From: DASZJY01 sp036260255
GTDB taxonomy: Bacteria; Actinomycetota; Acidimicrobiia; Acidimicrobiales; AC-14
Direction: 5' to 3'
NCBI GenBank assembly: GCA_036260255.1
Contig: DATAAF010000078.1
Location: 1 to 22,633 of the forward strand
DNA: 22,633 nt
Both the position numbers and the translations under genes were made by a program. Shown here in pieces: positions 1 to 6,982 of this stretch (the first letter of the stretch is position 1; the number at the start of each line of letters is the position of its first letter). The notes beneath the pieces are model-generated. The model saw nothing but the letters and a program-made list of their open reading frames with translations. It made no database searches and was not told the origin of the DNA.

Positions 1-1
1 A

Positions 2-127
2 CGCGAGGCACGCCGGATTCTCAAGCGCCACCTCTCGGACGTCGTCTACCGGCGGATGATGCGTGACCTCTACGGGGAGGTGACGGCGCCACGCCCACGC
101 AGCGAGGATGCCGTGCAGCCCGCTTGA
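2..127 (+). CDS. IS110-family transposase, C-terminal end (partial)
   Basis: The frame is open from the window edge and ends in TGA at 125-127, giving 41 residues. The segment ILKRHLSDVVYRRMMRDL resembles the extreme C-terminus of IS110/IS1111-type transposases (DEDD N-terminal domain, serine-containing C-terminal transposase domain), which often end with a basic LKRxLSDVVYR helix. Neither catalytic domain is visible, so it cannot be told whether the element is intact. It converges on the DksA-like gene with only 10 bp between the stop codons. The family call rests on this one motif; another integrase-like protein is possible. Confidence 0.6.
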   Translation, partial: REARRILKRHLSDVVYRRMMRDLYGEVTAPRPRSEDAVQPA

Positions 128-137
128 CATAGGAGCT

Positions 138-533
138 TCAGCGGTCATCTACGCCGCCCCCGCCCCGTGCCTGGCGCTCCGCCTGCTGCTGGTCGTCGCG
201 GCAGAAGCGGGCGGCGGGCACGGCCTCGAGTCGGGCATCGTCGATCGGCTTCCCGCACGCCTCGCAGATGCCGTAGGTGCCCTCGTCGAGGCGGCGGAGG
301 GCGTGCTCCACGTCGGCCAGCTCGGCCTCGATGGACTCGAGGAACGAGAGGTCCTTCTCCCGCTCGAAGGTCTCCGTGCCCAGGTCGGCCTGGTGCTGGT
401 CGAACGACGAGAGCTCGCCGACGCTGTCCTGCTCGGACTGGCCGGTGTGGTGCTCGTCGACGATCTGGCCGCGGAGCCCCAGCAGTCGGGCGTGCTCCTC
501 CTCGAGCCTCTCCTTGGCGCCGTCGTGAGCCAC
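138..533 (-). CDS. DksA/TraR-family zinc-finger protein
   Basis: This 131-residue protein has the DksA/TraR layout: an N-terminal coiled-coil region (about residues 5-80, rich in Glu, Leu and Arg), the typical segment ALRRLDEGTYGICEACGKPI, and a C-terminal zinc finger. Family members bind the RNA polymerase secondary channel or act as general regulators. The finger reads C-x2-C-x17-C-x2-D, so the fourth ligand position, usually Cys or His, is Asp followed by Asp and Gln. I place the start at the GTG at 533. The frame stays open to 701, but that extension runs backwards through the tRNA-Lys gene and is not coding. The ribosome binding site is weak (GGTAGG region). The family assignment is secure; the exact start is not. 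Confidence 0.85.
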   Translation of the reverse strand: MAHDGAKERLEEEHARLLGLRGQIVDEHHTGQSEQDSVGELSSFDQHQADLGTETFEREKDLSFLESIEAELADVEHALRRLDEGTYGICEACGKPIDDARLEAVPAARFCRDDQQQAERQARGGGGVDDR

Positions 534-628
534 GTCGTCGAGCCTACCGGTCGAGCCGACGGTGCTCGGCCGCGGGCGACCCGGCAGCCCCGGCAATACC
601 CTTGGAGCGGGCCGCTGCGAGGAGCCCC

Positions 629-700
629 GGGGGTGTAGGTCAGTGGTAGACCGGCAGCCTTTTAAGCTGCGCGTCGGGAGTTCGATCCTCCCCGCCCCCA
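629..700 (+). tRNA. tRNA-Lys (anticodon TTT)
   Basis: A complete 72-nt cloverleaf can be folded by eye. The acceptor stem is GGGGGTG with CGCCCCC (one T-G pair), followed by discriminator A700. The D stem is GGTC/GACC with loop AGTGGTA. The anticodon stem is GCAGC/GCTGC with loop CTTTTAA, giving anticodon TTT at 661-663. The T stem is GGGAG/CTCCC with loop TTCGATC. The 3' CCA is not encoded; the next bases are CGG. It should read AAA and, by wobble, AAG. Confidence 0.97.
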
Positions 701-723
701 CGGCTCACGGCCCGCCCCGCCCG

Positions 724-752
724 TGGACGGTCTCTCGGACGGGGCTTAGGAT
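724..752 (+). promoter_or_regulatory. Candidate sigma-70-type promoter for the Lys-rich protein gene
   Basis: TGGACG (724-729) resembles a -35 element and TAGGAT (747-752) a -10 element, four of six consensus matches each, separated by 17 bp. Transcription would start near 759, about 35 nt before the GTG at 795. The tRNA ends only 24 bp upstream, so read-through from the tRNA is an alternative. Confidence 0.4.
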
Positions 753-794
753 CGGTTCCGCCCAGTCGTTCTCCCACGTCAGAAGGTGGCTGGA

Positions 795-2006
795 GTGAGC
801 AAGCGGTTCGGGAGGCCCAAGGGGCCGTCCAAGGAGGACATCGAGCGGGAGGCCGAGCGCGAGGTCGCCCGCCTCCAGCAGCAGGCGGGCGCCCGGCCCC
901 CGGGGCCCGGCAGCGGTGCCCCCGGCCCGTCCGAAGGAGGCCCCGGCAGTGGCCTCCGGACCCCTCTCGACGACATCGCCGAGTCCGCTCGGGGGAAGTC
1001 GCTGCGCCGTGGCCAGTCACCGAGCCCCCTCGATCCCGGCTACGGACCCATGGCGTCGGGCCCGGTGGGCTCGTCGGGCTACGGCGCCGGGCCGTTCCCG
1101 GGGGGCGCCCCCTTCGGCGCAGGCGGCCCGTTCGTGGGCGGCGGGCCGGCGGCACGCGGCGCGTCCGGGCCCGGGCGCCCGCCGTCGATCGAGGTCCCGG
1201 AGTTCGAGGACCCCGAGGAGGAGAGCGCGTCGATCACCGAGCTCGCCCTCCGGGACCTCGCCGGGCGCTACGGGACCAATCCCGAGGACATGGTGATCCG
1301 CACCGACCCGGCGATGGCGGAGGCCATGCGAGACGAGGCCATGCGCCGGTTCATGGACCGCCAGCAGGCACGGCACACCGAGGCCACCGTCACCAAGCTC
1401 GACCCGTCCCAGACCGTGCTCGGGCGGCTGGCGGCCCGGCGCAAGGCGAGGGAGGAGGGACGGGAGCCCGATCCCGAGCCCGAGCCCACGGGCCGGGGGC
1501 TCCTCGGCCGGCTGGGCCAGCTCCCCGAGCAGGAGGAGGACGAGGGGGACCTGACACCGCTCGAACGGCGGGCCCGCGAGCTCGCCCGCCGCCGCGAGCA
1601 GATGCAGGAGCAGACGTCGGGGCAGGTCTTCGACATGCCGACGGCGGGACCGCGGGAGAGGGGCGCGCCCGAGCTGGCGGCCATGGCCGCCCGCCTCACC
1701 GGACGGGCCAAGCCCCGGTCGGCGCCTCGCACCGCCGAGCCGGCACCCTCGCCGGCGCCGCCCGCCCCGGCCTCGGCCAGGAAGGCGGGGGTGAAGAAGG
1801 CGGCGGTGAAGAAGGCGGCGGTGAAGGCGACCGCCAAGAAGGCGGCGGCGAAGAAGGTGGGCGCCAAGAAGGTGACCGCCAAGACGGTGGCGGCGAAGAA
1901 GGTGGGCGCCAAGAAGGCGACGGTGAAGAAAGCGGCGGTGAAGAAGGCGACCGTGAAGAAGGCGGCCAAGAAGGTGGGCGCAAGGGCGGCCACGAAGCGG
2001 CGCTGA
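795..2006 (+). CDS. Low-complexity protein with histone-H1-like Lys/Ala tail
   Basis: A 403-residue protein of unknown function. It has a charged N-terminal helix (SKEDIEREAEREVARLQQQ), a Gly/Pro/Ser-rich stretch (about residues 35-130), an acidic patch (EFEDPEEE), a predicted helical part around GRYGTNPEDMVIRTDP, a Glu/Arg-rich region, and a tail from about residue 328 to the end with 26 lysines in 76 residues, mostly as KKA and KKV units. Such tails occur on actinobacterial HupB and other DNA- or RNA-binding proteins, so nucleic-acid binding is my inference. No folded domain is recognised. I prefer the GTG at 795, which has AGAAGG (781-786) eight bases upstream, over the in-frame GTG at 786, which overlaps that site. 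Confidence 0.75.
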   Translation: MSKRFGRPKGPSKEDIEREAEREVARLQQQAGARPPGPGSGAPGPSEGGPGSGLRTPLDDIAESARGKSLRRGQSPSPLDPGYGPMASGPVGSSGYGAGPFPGGAPFGAGGPFVGGGPAARGASGPGRPPSIEVPEFEDPEEESASITELALRDLAGRYGTNPEDMVIRTDPAMAEAMRDEAMRRFMDRQQARHTEATVTKLDPSQTVLGRLAARRKAREEGREPDPEPEPTGRGLLGRLGQLPEQEEDEGDLTPLERRARELARRREQMQEQTSGQVFDMPTAGPRERGAPELAAMAARLTGRAKPRSAPRTAEPAPSPAPPAPASARKAGVKKAAVKKAAVKATAKKAAAKKVGAKKVTAKTVAAKKVGAKKATVKKAAVKKATVKKAAKKVGARAATKRR

Positions 2007-2051
2007 CCCGCGAGGCTCTGCCCCCGAGCCAACACCGCTTTCTTTGGAGCG

Positions 2052-3407
2052 TTAACGATCTGCGGCGGGGTCGGGGGCGACGACCGGGGACCCGTCGGCG
2101 TACAAGGGACGATGGTTGCGCCAGCGGCGGCGCACCTCCCGCGAGGCAATCGTCCGCACCTCGCGCAGCACGGCGGGGGCGGGATGGCCCCGGCCGAGCG
2201 CTCGCGCCGCGCCGCCGGCGAAACGGGTCGGAGTGAGCACGTCCGACGGCCGCACCCGGTGGTTGAAGACGTCGAGGGCCGGGCGCAGGCCGTCCGGCTC
2301 GGCCGCCATGCGCCGGAGCATCTCCACGAAGACCGCAGGGACGGGGCCGGCCGACCCGAGGTCCTGGGCGAACCAGTGCATCTCCCGGGCGTCCCGGTCG
2401 CGCCAGCGCCACCAGCGCGCCAGCGCCCGGTCGAGCCCGCTTCCCCACGCGTGGACGATCACCGACGCCAGGTGCTCCGACTGGCGGAGGGCGTCGGAGA
2501 TCCCCTGGCCGGGCGTGGGGTCCTTGAAGTGGCCGGCGTCCCCCACCAGCACCCAGCCCGGCCCGGCCGACTCCCGGAACCACCCGCTGTACGACGCGGT
2601 GCCCCGGGGACGGTCCGCCCGCCGGGCTCCCGCGAGGAGCTCCGCCACCGACTCACACCGGGCGACGAGGGCGTCGAACGACGCCGGCACGTCGGCCAGG
2701 AACCCGTCGAGGCGGTCGAAGGAGGGCAGCACCGCCACCAGGTACAGCCCGCCGTCGGTAGGGCACGAGATCACCAGCTCGTCGGCCCACCGCAGGAACC
2801 GGATCGCCGCCCGGCGCTCCTCGACGGCACCGTCGTAGTACGCCCAGAACCCGAACCGCTCGTTGGGGGTGACGTTGTAGGTGCGGGCTCCCGCCAGGCG
2901 GGCCACCCTGGACGAGCGGCCGTCGGCGCCCACCACGAGCGGTGCCTCCAGCCGGACCTCCCCCGACGCCGTCTCGGCGACCACCCCGCCCACCCGACCG
3001 TCCCGGTCGACGAGCTGCGTGGCGCGCGTCGCCGTGCGCACGTGGGCCCCCGCCTCGGCCGCCGCCTCGACGAGCAGGGCGTCGAGGACGGGCCGGCGGA
3101 CGCACAACCCGGGCCCCGGGTCGCCCGGCTCGGTCGGCCACGGCAGGCGGGCCCAGACATCCTCGACGCGCATGACCGCCTCGGCCAGCCACGGCGCCCC
3201 CGACGCGAGGAGCCCGTCGACGACGCCCAGCCGCCCGAGGACGGCGACGCCGCTCGCCTGGAAGATGTGGGTCGACAGGGTGTCGCTGGGGAAGGTCGCC
3301 TTGTCGATCAGGGCGACGGACAACCCCTGCCGGGCCAGGAAGGTGGCGAGGGGGGCGCCGGCGCAGCGTGCCCCCACGACGACCACGTCGTAGGCGTCAC
3401 GGCCCAT
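2052..3407 (-). CDS. FAD-dependent oxidoreductase (PHBH/geranylgeranyl-reductase-like)
   Basis: A 451-residue flavoprotein. The N-terminal Rossmann segment is DVVVVGARCAGAPLATFLAR (about residues 7-26), where the dinucleotide loop is the GARCAG variant common in this actinobacterial subfamily. It is followed by FPSDTLSTH, and the second FAD motif WVLVGDAGHFKDPTPGQG lies near residue 290. Family members are flavin-dependent monooxygenases or reductases; the substrate is unknown. It is the last gene of a four-gene minus-strand operon and its start overlaps the end of the phosphoribosyltransferase gene by 11 bp. I chose the ATG at 3407 (GGTGG five bases upstream) over an in-frame GTG at 3416 without a visible ribosome binding site. 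The family call is firm, the reaction is open. Confidence 0.88.
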   Translation of the reverse strand: MGRDAYDVVVVGARCAGAPLATFLARQGLSVALIDKATFPSDTLSTHIFQASGVAVLGRLGVVDGLLASGAPWLAEAVMRVEDVWARLPWPTEPGDPGPGLCVRRPVLDALLVEAAAEAGAHVRTATRATQLVDRDGRVGGVVAETASGEVRLEAPLVVGADGRSSRVARLAGARTYNVTPNERFGFWAYYDGAVEERRAAIRFLRWADELVISCPTDGGLYLVAVLPSFDRLDGFLADVPASFDALVARCESVAELLAGARRADRPRGTASYSGWFRESAGPGWVLVGDAGHFKDPTPGQGISDALRQSEHLASVIVHAWGSGLDRALARWWRWRDRDAREMHWFAQDLGSAGPVPAVFVEMLRRMAAEPDGLRPALDVFNHRVRPSDVLTPTRFAGGAARALGRGHPAPAVLREVRTIASREVRRRWRNHRPLYADGSPVVAPDPAADR

Positions 3408-4077
3408 CGTCGCCACCGCGCCGTGAATCGCTCAGGAGCCGGCGGATCTCGGCGTCGGTGGTCGGCGAGAAGTCGGCGTACCACTGGCCCACCGCCTGGA
3501 ACGTCGCCGGCATGCGCGCGCAGACGACCTCGTCGGCCACGTCCTCGAGCTCGCGACACGTGCGGCGGGCACCCACCGGCACGGCCACGACCACCCGGGC
3601 CGGCCCCATGGCGCGCACGGCCGAGACCGCCGCCCGCATGGTCGCCCCCGTGGCCAGGCCGTCGTCGACCACGATCACCACCCGGGCGGCGACCGCCGGC
3701 GGCTCGCGGTCGCCCCGGTAGAGCTCCTGGCGGCGCCGGAGCTCCGCCTCCTCCTCGCGCGTCACCTCGTCCACGACGTGGTCCGGGATTTCGAGCGACC
3801 CGACGACGGCGGGGTTCACCACCCGCACGCCGCCCGGCCCGATCGCCCCCATGGCCAGCTCGGTGTGTCCCGGGACCCCCAGCTTGCGCACGAGGAGCAC
3901 GTCGAGGGGCGCGTCGAGGGAGGCCGCGACCTCGTGGGCGACCGGGACGCCGCCCCGCGGCAGGCCGAGGACGAGGACGTCGTCACGGCCGGCGTAGTGG
4001 GTCAGCTGCGACGCCAGCACCTGGCCGGCGTGGGTCCGGTCGCGGTAGGGGCGACCGCCCGGGAACGGCGCGGTCAC
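3397..4077 (-). CDS. Phosphoribosyltransferase-family protein
   Basis: A 226-residue type I phosphoribosyltransferase-fold protein. The PRPP-binding motif is VVIVVDDGLATGATM (about residues 133-147), preceded by LGLPRGGVPVAHEVA (about 37-51) and LLVRKLGVPGHTELAMGAIG (about 61-80), which together mark the stand-alone PRTase family common in actinobacteria and sometimes fused to hydrolases. The base substrate is unknown. The start is the GTG at 4077, with GAGG seven bases upstream. The frame is open to 4182, but that would overlap the Rieske gene by about 90 bp. It begins 14 bp after the Rieske stop codon, so the two are very likely co-transcribed. Confidence 0.88.
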   Translation of the reverse strand: MTAPFPGGRPYRDRTHAGQVLASQLTHYAGRDDVLVLGLPRGGVPVAHEVAASLDAPLDVLLVRKLGVPGHTELAMGAIGPGGVRVVNPAVVGSLEIPDHVVDEVTREEEAELRRRQELYRGDREPPAVAARVVIVVDDGLATGATMRAAVSAVRAMGPARVVVAVPVGARRTCRELEDVADEVVCARMPATFQAVGQWYADFSPTTDAEIRRLLSDSRRGGDDGP

Positions 4078-4090
4078 GACCGGGCCTCGG

Positions 4091-4948
4091 CTAGGAGCGC
4101 GCCCGCACGAGGATCTTGCCGTCGTCGACCCGGACGTCGAAGGCGGGCTGCGGCCCGGTGGCGGGGCCGTGCACGACGGCACCGTCGGACAGACGGAACG
4201 TGCTGCCGTGCCAAGGACAGGTGACGCAGCCGCCTTCGAACGTGCCGTCGTGCAGCGGCCCCCCGGCGTGGCCGCAGACCTCGGCGATGGCGTGGATGGT
4301 GCCGCCCTCGTTCACCAGCAGGATGTCCATGTCCTCCGCCCGGACGACCCGCCGGTCGCCGGTGCCGAGGTCAGGGGCGTCGAGGACGGCCACCCAGTCC
4401 TCGGGGCCCTCGTGCCAGGCGTTGCGATCGACGTTGACCCCCTGGCGGTAGGACAGGTGACCGCCCAGGTACCCGCCGACGGTCGCCAAGGTGGCACCGA
4501 GGAAGCTCAGGGCCAGGCCGCGGCTGCGGTCGCCCTTCCGCCGGGCCATCCACGACAGGCCGTAGCACGCGATAGCGCCGGCGTTCGACAGGGCGTGGAC
4601 GACCCCCAGCCGTTTGGGTGCCCCGAACAGGTCGGACCAGTCGGAGTACCCGGACAGAACGGTGGGCAGCGCGCTCGCCACGCCCACACCGATGAGGGTG
4701 TCGGCCGCCCCGTCGGTCGACTCGTTCCCGAACACGTCGAGCACGAACGCGCTGGTCCATGCGCCGATCGTGACGTCGGTCAGCAGCGGGTGGAGGGGAT
4801 GTCCCATCCACGTCCCCGAGAGGGCGTCCTTGACGGGGCCGGGCTGGATCACCGCCGACGCCGCGCCGGACAGGGGCTCGGCGACCTTGTCCAGGCCCTC
4901 GGCCTTGGTGATCCGGTCGACGAGGTCCTCGACGAGCTGGGGGGCCAT
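4091..4948 (-). CDS. DUF2231 membrane protein with C-terminal Rieske [2Fe-2S] domain
   Basis: A 285-residue fusion. Residues about 45-170 are the DUF2231 membrane domain (WMGHPLHPLLTDVTIGAW motif, about four hydrophobic segments). Residues about 185-282 are a Rieske domain with C225-G-H227 and C244-P-W-H247, which supply all four [2Fe-2S] ligands. It is probably a membrane-anchored electron carrier; its redox partners are unknown. A strong ribosome binding site (AGGAGG) lies seven bases before the ATG. It is 27 bp downstream of the muconolactone-isomerase-like gene and upstream of the phosphoribosyltransferase and flavoprotein genes, which suggests a shared oxidative or stress role. This two-domain architecture is known in actinobacteria. 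Confidence 0.92.
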   Translation of the reverse strand: MAPQLVEDLVDRITKAEGLDKVAEPLSGAASAVIQPGPVKDALSGTWMGHPLHPLLTDVTIGAWTSAFVLDVFGNESTDGAADTLIGVGVASALPTVLSGYSDWSDLFGAPKRLGVVHALSNAGAIACYGLSWMARRKGDRSRGLALSFLGATLATVGGYLGGHLSYRQGVNVDRNAWHEGPEDWVAVLDAPDLGTGDRRVVRAEDMDILLVNEGGTIHAIAEVCGHAGGPLHDGTFEGGCVTCPWHGSTFRLSDGAVVHGPATGPQPAFDVRVDDGKILVRARS

Positions 4949-4975
4949 CGTGCTTCCTCCTCTCCCGAGCGGTCG

Positions 4976-5260
4976 CTATTCGGGCGGCACCACCGGCAGC
5001 GAGGACATGTCGGCAAGGGGGTACACGTCGAAGTGGGAGAAGTTGTAGACGGGCGCCTGGGCCAGCAGCATCTCCAGCTCGTCGTTCGACTCCACGTTGA
5101 AGATCCAGGCACCGCCGTGGTAGCCGACGATGTGGTAGCGGCCTATGACCTTTCCCTGCTCCTCGAGGGGCTTGGCGTAATCCGGCATGCGCAGGACTGT
5201 CTTCATCATCTCCGCCGAGATCCGGGAGATCTCCATCTTCCACACCACCAGGAACTTCAT
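4976..5260 (-). CDS. Muconolactone-isomerase-like small protein
   Basis: A 94-residue protein beginning MKFLVVWKMEIS and containing YHIVGYHGGAWIFNVES and FSHFDVYPLADM. The length, the hydrophobic first strand and the late FDVYPL strand match the muconolactone delta-isomerase-like ferredoxin fold. True isomerases act in beta-ketoadipate catabolism, but no other gene of that pathway is nearby, so the reaction is not assigned. The start is the ATG at 5260 with GAGGAGG four to five bases upstream; the frame is open to 5290 but lacks a ribosome binding site there. It is the first gene of the four-gene minus-strand operon, and its promoter should lie in the 125-bp divergent gap at 5261-5385. Confidence 0.75.
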   Translation of the reverse strand: MKFLVVWKMEISRISAEMMKTVLRMPDYAKPLEEQGKVIGRYHIVGYHGGAWIFNVESNDELEMLLAQAPVYNFSHFDVYPLADMSSLPVVPPE

Positions 5261-5370
5261 GGTCCTCCTCGGGTCGGGCGTCGAGCGCATGCCGGTGTCG
5301 GAGCCACGTTAGGTCCCGCGGAGAGCGGGTGCGCCCGAGCGATGTCGACGCATGCTGCGACGGCGTTCGG

Positions 5371-5385
5371 GGGAGGAACCCTCCC
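5371..5385 (+). promoter_or_regulatory. Hairpin enclosing the ribosome binding site of the next gene
   Basis: GGGAGG (5371-5376), loop AAC, and CCTCCC (5380-5385) form a perfect 6-bp stem ending directly at the ATG (5386). The 5' arm is the only good Shine-Dalgarno sequence of the gene, so folding would hide it. Confidence 0.5.
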
Positions 5386-5649
5386 ATGACGGACCCCCGC
5401 CTGGAAGACCACGTCGTCGGGCTGGAGCTCCAGCTCGTCGAACTGGTGGAGCAGCGGAACCGCGCCGAGGTACAGCAGCGGTTCGAGGACGTGCGCAAGC
5501 TGGACACCGACATCGCCGCCATCCAGCAGGAGCTCATGGTCACCGCCGAGGTCCTCAGCGCCGAGGAGCCGGTAGCCGACGAGGAGCCGCACGTCCTCGC
5601 GCCGACGGTCGACGAGGTCCTCGCCGCCCCGGCGCACTCCTTGCGCTGA
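5386..5649 (+). CDS. Small coiled-coil protein of unknown function
   Basis: An 87-residue protein. Residues about 5-55 form one long amphipathic helix rich in Leu, Glu and Gln (for example LELQLVELVEQRNRAEVQQR), likely a coiled coil; the C-terminus is acidic. No Cys, signal peptide or membrane segment is present and I recognise no family. I chose the ATG at 5386 because the GGGAGG sequence precedes it; the frame is open from 5329. It is transcribed away from the muconolactone-isomerase-like gene and converges on topoisomerase IB. Confidence 0.7.
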   Translation: MTDPRLEDHVVGLELQLVELVEQRNRAEVQQRFEDVRKLDTDIAAIQQELMVTAEVLSAEEPVADEEPHVLAPTVDEVLAAPAHSLR

Positions 5650-5730
5650 CCCACAGCCGCACCGGTCCCGCCGGACCCCGGCGAGGGGTTCCGGGGAGCA
5701 CGCGGCCGTCAGGAGCGTGCTGATCGACTT

Positions 5731-5761
5731 TGGTCGGGCCTCCGGCCCGAAGCGCCGACCA
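5731..5761. terminator. Inverted-repeat hairpin between convergent genes
   Basis: TCGGGCC (5734-5740), loop TCC and GGCCCGA (5744-5750) form a perfect 7-bp stem. An alternative stem pairs TGGTCGG (5731-5737) with CCGACCA (5755-5761). It lies between the stop of the coiled-coil gene (5649) and the stop of topoisomerase IB (5812), where a bidirectional terminator is expected. There is no clear T-tract. Confidence 0.5.
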
Positions 5762-5811
5762 GCGGCCACGCCACTTTCCTGCGCCGGTCGGCGCGATGGG
5801 AGAGCACGCTG

Positions 5812-6861
5812 CTAGGCGGCGGCGGGCTGGTCCGACGACGGGTCCAGCAGGTCGAGCACCGCCTCTTCGAGCCGCCCCTGCGTCAACAGGCTCCCCTCGC
5901 CGTCGCCCGGAGCCCGGGCGAGCACGTCGAGGGCGGCCACCATGGTGTCCCCCGCCAGGTAGCGGTCGACCACCCGGGGGTCGACGTAGGACGACCGGGC
6001 CACCGTCGGCGTGTTGCCAAGGTAGTGGGCCACCTCCTTGAGCGCCCGGGTGACGGCCCGCCTGCGGGCGCTGGCGGACCTTGCCTCGGTCGAGACGGCC
6101 AGCGCCATCGCGGCAAGGACGGTCGCGTTCCACGTGCGGAAGTCCTTGGCGGTGAAGTCCCCGCCGGTCGCCTCCTTCACGTAGGCGTTGATGTCGGTCG
6201 ACCGGACGTCCACCCAGCGCCGGCCGTCGCGGTAGGCGAGCAGCTCGGGCTTGCCGCCGCGCCGGCCCTTGAGGGCCTCGATCACCGCATAGACCGCGGG
6301 ATCGACGACCGACTGGATGCGGCGCTTCCCGCTCTTCGAGACGTAGTCGAACTGGACGGTGGCGTTGCCCAGAAGCTTCACGTGGCGGCGGTGGATGGTG
6401 GCCAGCCCGTAGGTCTGGTTCTCCTCGGCGTAGCCCTCGGTGCCGATGCGGAAGAAGCCGAGGTCGAGCAGCCGCGTGGCGCACGCCAGGACCCGCTCGC
6501 GCCTGAGGTCCTCGCCCGCCAGGTCGTCCGCCACCTTGCGCCGCAGGGCGGGAAGCGCCTGGGCGAACTGCAGCATGTGGTCGAACTTCTCCCGGTCGCG
6601 CCGCTGCCGCCAGGCGTCGTGGTAGCGGTACTGCTTGCGCCCCCGCGCGTCGATGCCCGTCGCCTGGATGTGGCCCCGCGGGTCGCAGCAGATCCACACG
6701 TCGGTCCACGCCGGCGGGATGGCCAGCGCCCGGATGCGGTCGAGGACCTCGACGTCGGTGATCCGCCGGCCGGTGGCGTCGACGTACGTGAAGCCGCGAC
6801 CGGCCCGGCGCCGGCGTATCCCGGGCGCCGAGCAGTCGGCCCGTCGCAGTCGTGCGGTCAC
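5812..6861 (-). CDS. DNA topoisomerase IB
   Basis: A 349-residue bacterial (poxvirus-like) type IB topoisomerase, which relaxes supercoils through a 3'-phosphotyrosyl intermediate. Visible are an N-terminal domain with ITDVEVLDRIRALAIPPAW, then catalytic-domain motifs: FFRIGTEGYAEENQTYGLAT (Arg near 138), the KSGK beta-hairpin lysine (about 176-179), DFRTWNAT (Arg near 242) and ARSSYVDPRV with the likely nucleophile Tyr near 292. The usual FRTW-x-G-T motif reads FRTWNAT here. I chose the GTG at 6861, with AAGGAG ten bases upstream; the frame continues to 7254 but overlaps the divergent TolB-like gene. The length is normal for the family. Confidence 0.93.
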   Translation of the reverse strand: MTARLRRADCSAPGIRRRRAGRGFTYVDATGRRITDVEVLDRIRALAIPPAWTDVWICCDPRGHIQATGIDARGRKQYRYHDAWRQRRDREKFDHMLQFAQALPALRRKVADDLAGEDLRRERVLACATRLLDLGFFRIGTEGYAEENQTYGLATIHRRHVKLLGNATVQFDYVSKSGKRRIQSVVDPAVYAVIEALKGRRGGKPELLAYRDGRRWVDVRSTDINAYVKEATGGDFTAKDFRTWNATVLAAMALAVSTEARSASARRRAVTRALKEVAHYLGNTPTVARSSYVDPRVVDRYLAGDTMVAALDVLARAPGDGEGSLLTQGRLEEAVLDLLDPSSDQPAAA

Positions 6862-6982
6862 GTCGAGCTGGCTCCTTCGGTCGACGAGCCTCTGCCCAGC
6901 GCCCGCGGGGGCCAAACGAGCCGTGCACGCGCCCGCCTCCGGCGCGAGGCTGTCGCCGTCCGGCGAGAGAAGGCGGGTCCGC

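Noticed and set aside
585..628. Promoter for the tRNA (CAATAC at 594-599)
   Set aside because: No acceptable -35 element at the right spacing; too weak to list.
533..701. N-terminal extension of the DksA-like protein reading back through the tRNA (GAGRIELPTRSLKG...)
   Set aside because: This is the reverse complement of tRNA-Lys, a frequent source of false protein N-termini. The family's normal start lies near 533.
2007..2051. Terminator between the Lys-rich protein and the FAD oxidoreductase
   Set aside because: The 45-bp convergent gap shows no clear inverted repeat.
1268..2149. Minus-strand frame with hydrophobic AFFTVAF repeats opposite the Lys-rich tail
   Set aside because: It is only the complement of the AAG/GCG repeat codons, with no ribosome binding site or family support.
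2112..4094. Long plus-strand open frame of 660 codons antisense to the FAD oxidoreductase and phosphoribosyltransferase
   Set aside because: Low-complexity Arg/Pro/Gly product without domains; the opposite strand carries clear protein families. It arises from GC-rich codon bias.
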